Source: Gordonia pseudamarae (GTDB lineage: Bacteria > Actinomycetota > Actinomycetes > Mycobacteriales > Mycobacteriaceae). Taken from it: a stretch of DNA of 64,000 nt. This document shows, piece after piece, positions 54,249 through 64,000 of the stretch. The notes under the pieces were generated by a model. The model worked only from the letters and a program-made list of their open reading frames with translations. It made no database searches and was not told the origin of the DNA. Numbering within the stretch: position 1 is the first letter of the stretch; every line of letters begins with the position of its first letter. The position numbers were made by a program, and so were the translations under genes. The stretch lies in the NCBI RefSeq assembly GCF_025273675.1, contig NZ_CP045809.1, positions 4,216,001 through 4,280,000 on the forward strand, read 5' to 3'.

Positions 54249-54291
54249 TGCAATGCTCGGGGATCTTGCAATGCTCGGGGATCTTGCAATG
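54249..54291. repeat. 18-bp tandem repeat upstream of the acyl-CoA dehydrogenase
   Basis: TGCAATGCTCGGGGATCT occurs twice without a gap (54249-54266 and 54267-54284), then seven more matching bases. It lies 24-66 nt before the ATG at 54225, within the likely leader or promoter. Copy-number change could alter expression. Confidence 0.9.
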
Positions 54292-54399
54292 ACACTGCGT
54301 GCCATCAGATCATCCTTTCTAGTGGTACACGGCACCGAGTGCCATGTCAATGGCGGTGCGGTGACGTTCGGCGCACCCCCATTGTGCGCGTCGAAGCCC

Positions 54400-55116
54400 T
54401 CACGGGTGCCGCAATTGCTCAGCGACCTGCCGCGCGACCTCCTCCACCGAGGTCCCCGCCGGATACGTCACCACGGTGACGGCCCTGGCGCCCCGGTCCC
54501 CGGTCGCCGCCTCGCCGCTCGACGCCTCGCCACTCAACAGGTCGGCGGTGGCACGCGGTGTCAGCGAACGGCGGATCAGTGCCAATTCGGTGTGCAGGCG
54601 GTCCAGCGTCGCCGACGGGTCGCCGCGCAACATCGTGCGCAGCAGATAGTTGTGCACGCCGGTAACCGCCGCCGCGAACGCGACGAGCCGCTCGGGCGGT
54701 TCGCCGGGCAGCCGCGCGCGCAGGAACTCCTCGAACTCACGCTGATAGCGGTAGGTGGTGATCAGTTCCCGCTCACGCAGCGCCGACACCTCGGCGACCA
54801 CCCGGTACCGGCGCACCGCCAGGTCCCGGGCCGAACGGAAATGCTCGAACACCGACGCAGCCGCCGCGCACACCGCCTTGTACGGATCACCGGACACCGC
54901 GGCCAGCCGCCGCGCGACATCGGTCAGCAGCACCTCATGGTCGGCGAAGATCACGTCCTCTTTCGACCGGAATTGCCGGAACAGGGTCCGCCGCGACACA
55001 CCCGCCGCCTCCGCGATCTGGTCGACGGTCGTGGCCTCGTACCCCTGCGCCTCGAACAGCCTGATCGACTCGGCCACCATACGGGTGCGCAGGTCCACAG
55101 GTTCGGTCGTCGACAT
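54400..55116 (-). CDS. TetR family regulator
   Basis: The protein has 238 residues from the ATG at 55116. The HTH lies at about 27-47 (TTVDQIAEAAGVSRRTLFRQFRSKEDV). The C-terminal ligand domain has no close recognisable relative and ends in a Thr/Val-rich extension (VTVVTYPAGTSVEEVARQV). GATACT ends 7 nt before the ATG, so the mRNA may be leaderless. It lies between two acyl-CoA dehydrogenase genes and is divergent from the larger one; control of fatty-acid breakdown is likely. Confidence 0.9.
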   Translation of the reverse strand: MSTTEPVDLRTRMVAESIRLFEAQGYEATTVDQIAEAAGVSRRTLFRQFRSKEDVIFADHEVLLTDVARRLAAVSGDPYKAVCAAAASVFEHFRSARDLAVRRYRVVAEVSALRERELITTYRYQREFEEFLRARLPGEPPERLVAFAAAVTGVHNYLLRTMLRGDPSATLDRLHTELALIRRSLTPRATADLLSGEASSGEAATGDRGARAVTVVTYPAGTSVEEVARQVAEQLRHP

Positions 55117-55406
55117 ACGCACCAGTATCCACCGACAACTCACCAAGTATGCCCCACCCAGAGGAATGATCAAGACCCGTGGATCTGGGAGGGCGTGCCG
55201 TCCCACAATATGATCCCGGCAGTCCACTGGATCAAGTCAGCGTTGCAGCGCGCACGCCGGATGCTCACGGTGGCCGGCACCGACCTGCACCCCGACACTC
55301 CGCCGGCCGCCGTCATGGCACGGTGACATCCACCGGCCCGACATCCACCGGACCGGTGCGTCAAATCACATCACCGTGTCACCACGGGTTGCCTACGGTG
55401 GAGGCC

Positions 55407-57377
55407 ATGTCCGCACCGGTAGCACCTGATTCGACCGACCTCGACAGCACCGACACCCTCACCGGAGTCCTGCGCACCGTCCTCGACGGGCAATGGCACG
55501 AGACCCGGGACAGTGTCCGGCAGAACATCGACCGGGTGGACCTGCTGCCCGACCCGTCCCACACCCTCGACCAGGCCCGCGGCCGGATCCTCGCCACAAT
55601 GCGGGACCTGGCCGCACAGGGCTTTGCCGCGCCCGGTTTCGCGGAAGGTCACGGCGGCACCGGCGATGTGGGGGCCGCGGTCACCGGCATCGAAACCCTC
55701 GGGTACGCCGACCTGTCACTGATGGTCAAGTCGGGGGTGCAGTGGGGCCTGTTCGGCGGCGCCGTCGAGAACCTGGGCACCGCAAGGCATCACGAGAAGT
55801 ACGTGCCCGGCATCATCTCCCTGGACGTACTCGGATGCTTCGCGATGACCGAGACCGGGCACGGCTCCAACGTCGCCTCGCTGGAGACCACCGCCACCTA
55901 CGATCCGGCCACCGCCGAGTTCGTCATTCACTCTCCCACGCCGTCGGCGCGCAAGGACTACATCGGCGGTGCCGCCGAACACGCCCGGGTCGCAGCGGTT
56001 TTCGCGCAGCTGATCACCGGCGGACCGGATGAGGAACCCGAAGGCCGGGGGGTGCACTGCTTCGTCGTACCGATCCGCGACGACGACGGCCACGATCTAC
56101 CCGGCGTCATCACGTCCGACTGCGGCCACAAGGGCGGCCTCGCCGGCGTCGACAACGGCCGCATCCTGTTCGACAACGTGCGCATCCCGGCCGAGAATCT
56201 GCTCAACCGGTACGGCGACGTCGCCGCCGACGGCACCTATTCCTCGCCGATCGAGTCGACCAACAAGCGCTTCTTCACCATGCTCGGCACCCTCATCCGC
56301 GGCCGGGTGTGCGTGGCCGCCACCTCCGGGGCCGCCGCCCGCAAGGCACTGACCCTGGCGACCCGCTACGGCCTGCTGCGCAGGCAGTTCGACGCTCCCG
56401 ACGAGCAGGGCGAGGTGACGATCCTCGACTACCTCGGCCACCAGCGCACACTGTTGCCGCTGATCGCCAAGTCGTATGCGATCGCGTTCGCGCAGAACGA
56501 CATCACCGCCCGGCTCACCGAGGCCGACCCCGACGGGGCGCGCAGGCTCGAAGCGGACGTCGCCGGGTTCAAGGCGTACTCCACCTGGCACGCGTCGAAC
56601 GCGGTGAACGTGGCCCGCGAGGCCTGCGGTGGAGCCGGGTACCTCGCCGAGAACCAACTGTCGATCATCCGCGGCGACATCGACGTGTTCACCACCTTCG
56701 AAGGCGACAACACGGTCCTGTATCAACTCGTCGGCAAAGAACTGCTCGGCGCCTATGCCGAGGACATGCGCGGCCTGTCGGCACGCGGCTGGGTCCGGTT
56801 CGTCGCCACGATGGCCCGCGACGTGGTCGCCGAGAAGACCGCCGTCCGGCAGGTGATCCAGACCTTCCTGGACGACTCCGACGAGAATCCGGAGGACTCG
56901 AACCTCACCAACCGTGGCACCCAGATCCGGTTGTTCCGCAATCGCGAGGACCATCTGCTGCGTACCTGTGCGCAACGACTGCGGAAATCATCGTCCGACG
57001 AGGACGCCTTCGAGGTGTTCAACAACGCCCAGGACCACCTGCTCAAGGTCGGGCAGGTGCACACCGAACGCGTCATCCTGGAGTCGATGATCGCCGCGAT
57101 CGCCGAGTGCGAGGAGCGGGCCGGCGACGGGACCGAGGGTGCCACCGTCGCACGCGAGGTGCTGTGGAAGGTGTGCGACCTGTTCGTCTACTCGGCGCTC
57201 GAAGCGGATCTGGGCTGGTTCCTGATGCACCGGCACGTCTCCGTCGAACGCGCCAAGGCCATCCGCCGCGGCGTCAACGACCTGTGCGCCGACCTGCGCC
57301 CGCACGCCCGCGCCCTGGTCGACGCGTTCGGCATCCCCGAATCCCTGCTCACCGCCCCCATGCTCGATCACGGCTGA
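55407..57377 (+). CDS. Acyl-CoA dehydrogenase/oxidase, long form
   Basis: The protein has 656 residues from the ATG at 55407 with GTGGAGG upstream. It resembles peroxisomal acyl-CoA oxidases: CFAMTETGHGSNVASLETTATYD, CGHKGGLAGVDNGRILFDNVRIP, and GGAGYLAENQLSIIRGDIDVFTTFEGDN with the catalytic Glu, followed by a helical C-terminal domain of about 170 residues. Whether it passes electrons to ETF or to oxygen cannot be told. It is divergent from the TetR gene. Confidence 0.9.
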   Translation: MSAPVAPDSTDLDSTDTLTGVLRTVLDGQWHETRDSVRQNIDRVDLLPDPSHTLDQARGRILATMRDLAAQGFAAPGFAEGHGGTGDVGAAVTGIETLGYADLSLMVKSGVQWGLFGGAVENLGTARHHEKYVPGIISLDVLGCFAMTETGHGSNVASLETTATYDPATAEFVIHSPTPSARKDYIGGAAEHARVAAVFAQLITGGPDEEPEGRGVHCFVVPIRDDDGHDLPGVITSDCGHKGGLAGVDNGRILFDNVRIPAENLLNRYGDVAADGTYSSPIESTNKRFFTMLGTLIRGRVCVAATSGAAARKALTLATRYGLLRRQFDAPDEQGEVTILDYLGHQRTLLPLIAKSYAIAFAQNDITARLTEADPDGARRLEADVAGFKAYSTWHASNAVNVAREACGGAGYLAENQLSIIRGDIDVFTTFEGDNTVLYQLVGKELLGAYAEDMRGLSARGWVRFVATMARDVVAEKTAVRQVIQTFLDDSDENPEDSNLTNRGTQIRLFRNREDHLLRTCAQRLRKSSSDEDAFEVFNNAQDHLLKVGQVHTERVILESMIAAIAECEERAGDGTEGATVAREVLWKVCDLFVYSALEADLGWFLMHRHVSVERAKAIRRGVNDLCADLRPHARALVDAFGIPESLLTAPMLDHG

Positions 57378-57408
57378 CCGCACCGCCGGCGGGGGCTCTC
57401 ACCGCGAG

Positions 57409-58050
57409 CTAGTCTTTCGTTCCTCGCGGCGGGAGCCCCAACTGGACGGCCCGGACGGCTTCGGTGAGTTCGCGCCGCAGGCCCTCGACGTCACGTGCCC
57501 ATGCCTGGGCCAGGGCTCCGTCGGTGAGTACGACACCGATGCCCTTGCGGCGCCGGGGCACGCCGTGCAGTTCGCCGAGCGCCTTGGCGCTCTCCCACTT
57601 CTGCGCCTCATGGCTCTCGTTGGGCGGGTAGATCTTCTTGATGTCGCTCAACGGCAACGTCCTGGTGCCCTGCCGCAGTGTGGTCTCGGTGAGGCACACA
57701 CTGACATGCCGGCGGGCAGCGTACACCTGGACCAGCGCGAACGCGACCAGGATCAGCGCGAACATCGACATCACCGTCCAGTGCACCTGGCCGGGTCCGG
57801 TGATCTCCATCGCGAGGACGGCGCCGACCATGACCGGTCCGATCGCGACGACCCACCAGCTGCCGCCCTGTTCGGCGAACAGCACGTCACCCTCATCCAC
57901 CGGGCCCTCGTCCACCGGCTCGGCCGGCGCGCGCTCCTTCCGCGCCCCGTCGTCCCGCGTGTCGTCGTTTTCCCGACTGTCGTCTTCCCGCGCCTTCTCG
58001 TCATGGGGATCTGCGTCATGAGGATCTGCGGTTTCGGGATCGTCGTTCAC
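57409..58050 (-). CDS. DUF3093-like membrane protein
   Basis: The protein has 213 residues from a GTG at 58050 with GAGGGG upstream. Residues 1-60 are very acidic (DPHDADPHDEKAREDD repeats). Two transmembrane segments follow (64-83, 91-111), then a C-terminal cytoplasmic domain with TLPLSDIKKIYPPN. Position just beyond hemB matches Rv0513. The DUF assignment is tentative and the function unknown. Confidence 0.78.
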   Translation of the reverse strand: MNDDPETADPHDADPHDEKAREDDSRENDDTRDDGARKERAPAEPVDEGPVDEGDVLFAEQGGSWWVVAIGPVMVGAVLAMEITGPGQVHWTVMSMFALILVAFALVQVYAARRHVSVCLTETTLRQGTRTLPLSDIKKIYPPNESHEAQKWESAKALGELHGVPRRRKGIGVVLTDGALAQAWARDVEGLRRELTEAVRAVQLGLPPRGTKD

Positions 58051-58060
58051 CGGCAGCCCC

Positions 58061-58498
58061 TCACTTCGTGCGTCCACCGGCACGGGACTGCTTGTCCGGA
58101 GGTTCCCCCGTGTACCACTGCTCGGATTCGGGCCGGTAGGCCAGCAGCGAACCGAACAGACCGGCGATGGCCACGAGCAACACGATCGCGAACCACGGCG
58201 ACATGAACATCAGGCTGAACAGCAGCAGCATCACCACCACGACGAGGGTCAGCGCGGCCAGCGACGAACGCCACCGGGCGTCGCCGACGAACGCCCGGCT
58301 GCCCATGAGGACGAACGCGACACCGACCGCGGTCAGCAGGACCCCGATGCCGACCGGAGCGAGGGTCGAACCGTCGACGAGGAAACCTGCGATCGCCCCG
58401 GCGATACCGAGTGCCGCGATACCGGTTCCGGACGCGAGCCACAGTCGGTATGCCCAGGTCACCAGGTTCGGGCGGGTGTCGGGGTCAGGTTTGATCAC
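58061..58498 (-). CDS. Four-TM membrane protein of unknown function
   Basis: The protein has 145 residues from a GTG at 58498 with GAAGGA upstream, overlapping the end of the previous gene by 14 nt; ATG/GTG codons at 58540-58537 are alternatives. Four transmembrane segments span about 18-120, with a short C-terminal tail (YRPESEQWYTGEPPDKQS). It is part of a three-gene run of membrane proteins after hemB. Confidence 0.75.
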   Translation of the reverse strand: MIKPDPDTRPNLVTWAYRLWLASGTGIAALGIAGAIAGFLVDGSTLAPVGIGVLLTAVGVAFVLMGSRAFVGDARWRSSLAALTLVVVVMLLLFSLMFMSPWFAIVLLVAIAGLFGSLLAYRPESEQWYTGEPPDKQSRAGGRTK

Positions 58499-59234
58499 CG
58501 GAGTTGCGTCCTTCGGTCTGAGTGGGCTGTTGTTCACCATACGACGAACCAGGTTCGGGTGTGGGCCGGTCCTCCGACCGTTGCCCGGCGGGCGGTTCTC
58601 CGGCCTGGGGATATCCGGCCTGGGGATATCCGCTCTGTGGATATCCGCCCTGGGGATACGGCGGATATCCACCGGATGCGGGCATCTGCGGTCGCGGCGG
58701 GTTGCGTTTGTCCCTGCGGTGGCGGGCCATCGCCCGGCAGTAGGTGTACGAGTCCCCGCGCATCAGCATCACCGCCGCCCCCAGCGCGGCCACGCCGCTG
58801 ATCACGACGGGAATCATCACCCAGCCGGGCGTCATGTCGGCGAAGAAGGCCATCACCATACTGACGGCGAGGTAGGCGCTCATGCCGCCGAGCAGGACGC
58901 GGGCGGCATTGTAGCCGTTGCGTACCAGCAGCACCACACCGATCGAGATCACGGTGAGCACGGTCCCGACCACCACCATCAGCCCGACGGTGGTCGACGG
59001 CTCCGACAGCAGGTCGATCTGGCTCTGCGGGGTGTCTTCGGGCAGGTCGGCCACATAGTCGGCGACGAAGTCACGGATCATCTGGTACTGCCCGACGAAC
59101 GCGATGATCTGCCCGACGATGACCACAACCCAGAGTTCGACGGCTATGGACACCGAATCGGCGAGCTTGGGCCGGCCGGCGGGGCCGTCGCCGGGTTGCT
59201 CGGGTCGGTGGGCCGAAGGGAACGGAACGGACAT
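58485..59234 (-). CDS. Four-TM membrane protein with Gly-Tyr-Pro-Gln repeats
   Basis: The protein has 249 residues from the ATG at 59234. Four transmembrane segments lie between about 28 and 160. The C-terminal 75 residues are disordered, with four GYPQ(A/S/G) repeats encoded by a repeated GGATATCC-containing unit (about 58600-58672). TAGTCT ends 7 nt before the ATG, so a leaderless transcript separate from hemB is likely. Confidence 0.8.
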   Translation of the reverse strand: MSVPFPSAHRPEQPGDGPAGRPKLADSVSIAVELWVVVIVGQIIAFVGQYQMIRDFVADYVADLPEDTPQSQIDLLSEPSTTVGLMVVVGTVLTVISIGVVLLVRNGYNAARVLLGGMSAYLAVSMVMAFFADMTPGWVMIPVVISGVAALGAAVMLMRGDSYTYCRAMARHRRDKRNPPRPQMPASGGYPPYPQGGYPQSGYPQAGYPQAGEPPAGQRSEDRPTPEPGSSYGEQQPTQTEGRNSGDQT

Positions 59235-59334
59235 ACCGAGAAGACTAGGACACCCGACTTAGAGCACACTTATCCCGCACTCAGCCCGGCCGGGCGCACA
59301 CCCGCACGTATGCGGGGAGCGCAGTGGCCGGTGC

Positions 59335-60312
59335 CTATCCGAGCCGGCCCGCGACCTCTGATGCCCAGTAGGTGAGGATGATCGTGGCCCCGGCCCGGCG
59401 GATCGAGGTGAGCGATTCGAGGATGGCCGCGTCCCGGTCGATCCAGCCGCGTTCGGCGGCGGCGGTGATCATCGAGTACTCGCCGCTGATCTGGTAGGCC
59501 GCGACCGGTACGTCGGAGATCTCCGCGACGTCGCGGACGATGTCGAGATAGCCCATGGCCGGTTTCACCATGACGATGTCGGCGCCCTCGTCGAGGTCCA
59601 GGCGCACCTCGCGGAGCGCTTCGAGCCGGTTGCCCGGATCCTGCTGATAGGTGCGGCGGTCGCCCTGCAACGACGATCCGACGGCCTCCCGGAACGGCCC
59701 GTAGAACGCGGAGGCGTACTTGGCGGCGTAGGCCAGGATGCCGGTGTCGGTGAAACCTTCGGCGTCCAGGGCCGCGCGGATGGCGGCCACCTGGCCGTCC
59801 ATCATGCCGCTGGGGCCGAGCAGGTGCGCCCCGGCGCGGGCCTGGGCCAGCGACATCGCCACGTAGCGGTCGAGGGTGGCGTCGTTGTCGACGCGGCCGG
59901 CGCCGTCGAGCACACCGCAATGGCCGTGGTCGGTGAACTCGTCAAGGCAGGTGTCGGCCATCAGGACGGTGCTGTCGCCGAGGTCGTCGGCGAGCACGCG
60001 CAGCGCCCGGTTGAGCACGCCGTCCGGGTCGTCGGCACCCGAACCGCGCGCGTCCTTGGCGGCGGTCCCGGGCACCCCGAACAGCATCAGCCCGCCGACA
60101 CCCGCCGACACGGCCTCCTCGGCCGCCCGGCGCAGCGAGTCGGGCGTGTGCTGCACGACCCCTGGCATCGACGAGATGGGGCGGGGTTCGTCGATTCCGT
60201 AGGCCACGAACATCGGCAGCACCAGCTGGCGCGGCGCCAGGGTGGTCTCGGCGACCAGCCGGCGCATCGCCGGTGAGGTACGCAATCGGCGCGGGCGGAT
60301 CACAGGTGACAC
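59335..60312 (-). CDS. hemB: Porphobilinogen synthase HemB
   Basis: Condenses two 5-aminolevulinate molecules to porphobilinogen. The protein has 325 residues from a GTG at 60312 with GAGGAAGG upstream. Schiff-base lysines are K198 ([12 protein letters not shown]) and K250 ([12 protein letters not shown]). The metal region reads [15 protein letters not shown]122 and C132 are present while the middle Cys of zinc-type enzymes is Asp124. It follows hemD by 88 nt. Confidence 0.95.
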   Translation of the reverse strand: MSPVIRPRRLRTSPAMRRLVAETTLAPRQLVLPMFVAYGIDEPRPISSMPGVVQHTPDSLRRAAEEAVSAGVGGLMLFGVPGTAAKDARGSGADDPDGVLNRALRVLADDLGDSTVLMADTCLDEFTDHGHCGVLDGAGRVDNDATLDRYVAMSLAQARAGAHLLGPSGMMDGQVAAIRAALDAEGFTDTGILAYAAKYASAFYGPFREAVGSSLQGDRRTYQQDPGNRLEALREVRLDLDEGADIVMVKPAMGYLDIVRDVAEISDVPVAAYQISGEYSMITAAAERGWIDRDAAILESLTSIRRAGATIILTYWASEVAGRLG

Positions 60313-60400
60313 CGGGTGTCCCTTCCTCTGGGGTTGCCGTGCGGTGAGTTGGTCCTGACTGTGGGGTCGGGCCCGGCGGCTGCGGCTCGGCCCGGCGCGA

Positions 60401-62125
60401 TCAGCTCCGCGAGCGCCGCGACTTCTTGCGCGGTGGGGGCAGCGCCCCTTCGGCCCGCAGCCGGGCTGCGTGCTCGGCGAGCGCGTCCACCAGATCCGGG
60501 ATCGACGCGGTCTCCGGCTGCACGTCGACGCGCAGCCCGAACTCGGTGGCCGTCTCGGCGGTCTTGGGGCCGATGCACGCGACGATGGTGCGGGCATGCG
60601 GCTTGCCGGCGATGCCGACGAGGTTGCGCACCGTCGACGACGAGGTGAAGCACACCGCGTCGAAGCCGCCGGTCTTGATCATCTCGCGGGTCTCGGCCGG
60701 CGGCGGCGCTGCCCGCACGGTGCGGTAGGCGGTGACATCGTCGATCTCCCAGCCGCGGTCGCGCAGACCCTCGGACAGCGTTTCGGTGGCGATGTCGGCG
60801 CGCGGCAGCAGCACCCGGTTAACCGGGTCGAACACGTCGTCGTACGGCGGGAACGCCTCGAGCAGGCCCAGCGAACTCTGCTCCCCGGTCGGCAGCAGTT
60901 CGGGGTTGATGCCGAACGCGCGCACCTTCTCGGCGGTGGCCTCGCCGACGCAGGCGATCTTCACACCGGAGAAAGCCCGGGCGTCGAGACCGAATTCGGC
61001 GAACTTCTCCCACACCGCGCGCACGGCGTTGGTGGAGGTGAACACGACCCACTGGTAGCGGCCGTCGACCAGTCCCTTGACGGCCCGTTCCATCTGGGCG
61101 GGGCTGCGCGGCGGTTCGACGGCGATCGTCGGCACCTCTTTGGGCACAGCGCCGTGCGAGACGAGCCGCTCGCTCATGTCCGCGGCCTGGTCCTTGGTGC
61201 GCGGCACCAGCACGGTCCAGCCGTACAGCGAACGCGACTCCCACCACGACAGTTTGGAACGCTGGGTGACGGCCTTGCCGACGGTCAGCACCAGCGGCCC
61301 GGACAAGGCGTTGCCCAGTTCGTTGATGGTGGCCAGGGTGCCCTCGATGGTGCGTTGCGAACAGGTGGTGCCGTTGATGGTGATGGCGACCGGGGTCTGC
61401 GCGGCCATGCCGTGTTCGGTGAGGGCGCTGGCGGCCTCAGCCAGATGTCCCGACGTCGCGTGCAGCACCAGCGGTCCGGGCGCGGCGGCCAGAGCGGCCC
61501 ACTCGACCTCGCCCCGTACGTCGGCCGCGGTGTGGGTGGAGCCGAGCGGCATACCTGCGTAGCTGGGCACGACGGATGCGGCGGGCAGCCCGGGCAGCAC
61601 CTCGAACTGGATCGAGGTGCGGGCCACGGCGGTCACCTCGGCGAGCACCGAATCGGTGGTCAACGGGTCACCGGCGACCACGCGCACCACGTCATCGCCG
61701 GCCTTCGCGGCGGCGACGAGCGTGCGGGCGACCTCGGTGGGATCGCCGAGTGCCGGATGCACCACCGACTCCTCCTCCGCGGGTTCTGCGGGGGTTTCCG
61801 CGACAGGAACCGGTGTGTCCGCGGTGTCGGCCGGGTCCCCGGCCTTCGCCGCGGCCTCCGCCGCCTTCGCGGCGGCCGACTTGCGGCCCGCTCGGCTACG
61901 GGTCTGCTCGGGCGCATCATCGCGGTAGGCCGACCCGATCAGCGTGGCCACGGCCGAGGGCACGTCGGGGTCGATGTAGGCGGTCCTCGCGTGAACGATG
62001 ACGTTGCGCGCCCGCACTGTCAGCAGGTCGGGGTCTCCCGGACCCGAACCCACGAAGAGTATCCGGCCCGGTCGCCCCTGGCCTGCCTTGTTCCCCGGTG
62101 TGACGTTGTTCGCTGCACGGCTCAT
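60401..62125 (-). CDS. hemD: Bifunctional uroporphyrinogen-III methyltransferase/synthase
   Basis: Cyclises hydroxymethylbilane to uroporphyrinogen III. The protein has 574 residues. Residues 20-260 are a SUMT/CobA-like domain ([19 protein letters not shown]) interrupted at about 75-125 by an Ala/Glu/Pro-rich insert; its second motif is [13 protein letters not shown] rather than the usual GGDPFVFGRG, so methyltransferase activity is doubtful. Residues 300-560 are the HemD domain. A basic tail follows. It lies between hemC and hemB on the same strand. Confidence 0.92.
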   Translation of the reverse strand: MSRAANNVTPGNKAGQGRPGRILFVGSGPGDPDLLTVRARNVIVHARTAYIDPDVPSAVATLIGSAYRDDAPEQTRSRAGRKSAAAKAAEAAAKAGDPADTADTPVPVAETPAEPAEEESVVHPALGDPTEVARTLVAAAKAGDDVVRVVAGDPLTTDSVLAEVTAVARTSIQFEVLPGLPAASVVPSYAGMPLGSTHTAADVRGEVEWAALAAAPGPLVLHATSGHLAEAASALTEHGMAAQTPVAITINGTTCSQRTIEGTLATINELGNALSGPLVLTVGKAVTQRSKLSWWESRSLYGWTVLVPRTKDQAADMSERLVSHGAVPKEVPTIAVEPPRSPAQMERAVKGLVDGRYQWVVFTSTNAVRAVWEKFAEFGLDARAFSGVKIACVGEATAEKVRAFGINPELLPTGEQSSLGLLEAFPPYDDVFDPVNRVLLPRADIATETLSEGLRDRGWEIDDVTAYRTVRAAPPPAETREMIKTGGFDAVCFTSSSTVRNLVGIAGKPHARTIVACIGPKTAETATEFGLRVDVQPETASIPDLVDALAEHAARLRAEGALPPPRKKSRRSRS

Positions 62126-62253
62126 GCGTTCGCACTCTCCTGCCCTGTCCGTTCAGGGCTGCGGTAACTTGCGCTGTCACCAGCGTGAGAGTCGACGGAT
62201 GTCGTAGGCGGCCGGCACGTGGGGTGATCCCGCCGTGCTCGGCACGACGACAC

Positions 62254-63186
62254 TCAGTCCCGCGAACCGGTGCCGATGAGCTCCGCGGCTCCCAGCTCCA
62301 ACAGTTCGGCGGCGAGATCCCTGCCCAGCTGAACGGCCCGATCGACCGGACCCACCACCGAAGCCCGGATCACATCGGATCCGTCTTCGGCCGCCACTCC
62401 CCCGCGTAACGAGAGTTCGGCGAAGATGCGCCCGTCGTCGTCGATCGACTCGACCACCTCGGCGATGGCACCGACCGGTGCGGTGCATCCGGCCTCCAGG
62501 GCCGCGAGCAACGCCCGCTCGGCCTCCACGGCCGACCTTGTGGACGGGTCGTCCAACTCGGCGAGTATTCTCACCAGTTCGGCATCGTCACCGCGACATT
62601 CGACGGCCAGCGCCCCCTGTGCGGGAGCGGGAAGCATGACCACCGGGTCGAACGCCTCGGACACCGCTTCTGTGCGTCCTATGCGTGCGAGTCCGGCTCT
62701 GGCAACCACGACTGCGTCGAGTTCACCGCCGGCGACTTTGCCCAACCGAGAATCTAGGTTGCCTCTTAGGGGGCGAATTTCCAAACCGAGACCCAATGCT
62801 CTAAGCTGTGCCGCCCGTCGCGGGGACGAGGTCCCGATCACCGACCCCGGTGGCAGCTCGCCCAGGACCAGGTTGTCCCTGCTGACCAGCGCATCTCTGG
62901 GGTCCTCGCGCGGTGGGATCGCGGCGATGTTCAGGTCCGGCTCGGGTGCGGTCGGCAGATCCTTGTACGAGTGCACGGCGACGTCCACCTCGTGGTTGCG
63001 CAGCGCCACCCGGATGGCGGTGGTGAACACTCCGACGCCGATCTCGGCGACCGGGGCCGCCGACACGTCGCCCGCGGTCTTGATGATCACCAGTTCTGCC
63101 GGATGCCCGGCGGCGGTGAGTGCGTCGGCGATCGTCTGCGCCTGTGTGGTGGCCAGCTGAGAGCCGCGTGTGCCGATCCGAATCAC
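62254..63186 (-). CDS. hemC: Hydroxymethylbilane synthase HemC
   Basis: Links four porphobilinogens into hydroxymethylbilane. The protein has 310 residues from a GTG at 63186 with AGGGGCG upstream. [11 protein letters not shown] at the start, [33 protein letters not shown], and C234 in [10 protein letters not shown], which carries the dipyrromethane cofactor. It lies between hemA and hemD. Confidence 0.96.
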   Translation of the reverse strand: MIRIGTRGSQLATTQAQTIADALTAAGHPAELVIIKTAGDVSAAPVAEIGVGVFTTAIRVALRNHEVDVAVHSYKDLPTAPEPDLNIAAIPPREDPRDALVSRDNLVLGELPPGSVIGTSSPRRAAQLRALGLGLEIRPLRGNLDSRLGKVAGGELDAVVVARAGLARIGRTEAVSEAFDPVVMLPAPAQGALAVECRGDDAELVRILAELDDPSTRSAVEAERALLAALEAGCTAPVGAIAEVVESIDDDGRIFAELSLRGGVAAEDGSDVIRASVVGPVDRAVQLGRDLAAELLELGAAELIGTGSRD

Positions 63187-63283
63187 TGTATCGCCCCTGA
63201 TCAGTGGTTGTTTATGGGTCAGCGCCGTATGAAAGTCCGGCGCCGAGGATGGTTCAGTGGTGGAGACTGTCCGGGACGCGCAG

Positions 63284-64000
63284 TCAGTGCTGCGTGCGGC
63301 TCTGGTCGTCGAGACCGCTCTCGGGCGCCGACACCGGGCCGGTCGCACCGGGCTTGAGTTCGAACAACTCGCGCAGCGCCTCGGCGTAGTGGTCGCCGTT
63401 GGGTGTGGCGGCCAGTTGCTTGACCCGCACCGTCGGTGCGTGCAGCAACTTATCGACGACGCGCCGCACGGTCTTGGCAACCTCGTCACGCTGCGGATCG
63501 TCCAGGCCCGGCAGGCGTGTTTCCAGCCGCAGGATCTCGGCCTCCACCACGTCGGCGGCCCGCTGGCGCAGCGCCGCGACGGTGGGGGTGACCTCGGCCT
63601 GCCGCTGCAACGTCAGGTAGTCGGCCAGTTCGTCGGCCACGATCGACCGCGCGGCGAGGGTGTCGTTCTCGGCGGCACGGGTCGCCTCGTCATCGCGCAG
63701 TCCCGCGATGTCGACGATGTGCACGCCCGGCAGACGGGCCGCGGCCGGGTCGACGTTGCGGGGAAGTCCCAGGTCACAGATGACGAGGGGCTGGGTGGCG
63801 GTGCGCGCGGCGAGCGCCGAGTGCACCTCGCCGACACCCACGACGGCGCCGACGCTGCCGGTGGCCACCACCACGATGTCGGTGTCGGCCATCACCGACG
63901 CCAGGTCGTCCAGGCCCGCGCCGCGCACCGAGATGCCGTGATTGGCGGCGACGTTGCCGGCGAGATGTTCGGCGTTGGCCATGGTCCGGTTGACCACCAC
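63284..64000 (-). CDS. hemA: Glutamyl-tRNA reductase HemA (partial)
   Basis: NADPH-dependent reduction of glutamyl-tRNA to glutamate-1-semialdehyde, the first step of the C5 heme pathway. Only the C-terminal part of about 238 residues is here; the frame runs off the right edge, so the catalytic Cys region is not visible. Seen are [35 protein letters not shown] and the dimerisation helices ending in the family-typical [13 protein letters not shown]. It is first in the hemA-hemC-hemD-hemB order. Confidence 0.94.
   Translation of the reverse strand: MVVNRTMANAEHLAGNVAANHGISVRGAGLDDLASVMADTDIVVVATGSVGAVVGVGEVHSALAARTATQPLVICDLGLPRNVDPAAARLPGVHIVDIAGLRDDEATRAAENDTLAARSIVADELADYLTLQRQAEVTPTVAALRQRAADVVEAEILRLETRLPGLDDPQRDEVAKTVRRVVDKLLHAPTVRVKQLAATPNGDHYAEALRELFELKPGATGPVSAPESGLDDQSRTQH

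Noticed and set aside
52948..55326. 792-codon open frame on the plus strand
   Set aside because: Covers the FadE25-like and TetR genes on the opposite strand; no domain is visible in it.
58600..58680. Regular GGATATCC-containing repeats considered as a CRISPR or iteron array
   Set aside because: The units are 15-18 bp, in frame, and encode GYPQ repeats at the end of a membrane protein; there are no spacers.
59940..59985. Asp124 in place of a zinc-binding Cys in HemB as a loss of function
   Set aside because: HemB enzymes are known with different metal-site residues, the Schiff-base lysines are intact, and the same DTCLDEF pattern is, from memory, usual in mycobacteria.

Overview
The window is high-GC actinobacterial chromosome. 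Gene content and order place it in the Mycobacteriales: menaquinone genes, mycolate-type (3R)-hydroxyacyl-ACP dehydratase, Cds1, and long stretches collinear with the Mycobacterium tuberculosis Rv0511-Rv0566 region. A Gordonia-like genus is the best fit, because hadA and hadB are fused. This is a judgement from recall of gene families, not a computed placement. There is no sign of a prophage, intact insertion sequence or CRISPR array. Both ends cut a gene: a Lys/Pro-rich tail at the left and hemA at the right.

Layout. 1-4.4 kb is accessory: three tandem secreted paralogues (plus a possible fourth at the left edge), L-lactate dehydrogenase and a further secreted protein. Two of these genes share a palindromic upstream element. 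4.4-10 kb is the translation/transcription block rplA-rplK-nusG-secE-tRNA-Trp, a DUF4189 protein, fused hadAB, rpmG, and tRNAs Met, Thr and Tyr, all on the minus strand. 10-27 kb holds yajQ, htpX and a near-complete menaquinone region: polyprenyl synthase, menJ, menG, menD, menB, menE and menA. Interspersed are a trans-acting enoyl-reductase-like protein, a thioesterase, an LLM oxidoreductase, a Pit phosphate transporter with a small membrane partner, and two DUF3349 proteins. 27-37 kb is a regulatory island with a convergent histidine kinase/response regulator pair, a DtxR-like regulator that has lost its main metal site, a Clp N-domain/HTH operon behind a 20-bp palindrome, and a five-gene LuxR-type two-component operon carrying two tandem kinase+partner modules. 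37-42.6 kb holds an ABC exporter, Cds1, DUF4229 and BldC. 42.6-49 kb is the cytochrome c (System II) maturation operon after hemL. 49-59 kb holds a Ser/Thr kinase with a DUF732 ectodomain next to two DUF732 lipoproteins, an SGNH lipoprotein, two acyl-CoA dehydrogenases with a TetR regulator, and three membrane proteins. 59-64 kb is hemA-hemC-hemD-hemB.

How the genes fit together. The heme, menaquinone and cytochrome c maturation genes together build the respiratory chain. The accessory parts (secreted family, duplicated kinase modules, Clp-N/HTH operon, DUF732 set, degenerate DtxR) are the places where undescribed biology is most likely.
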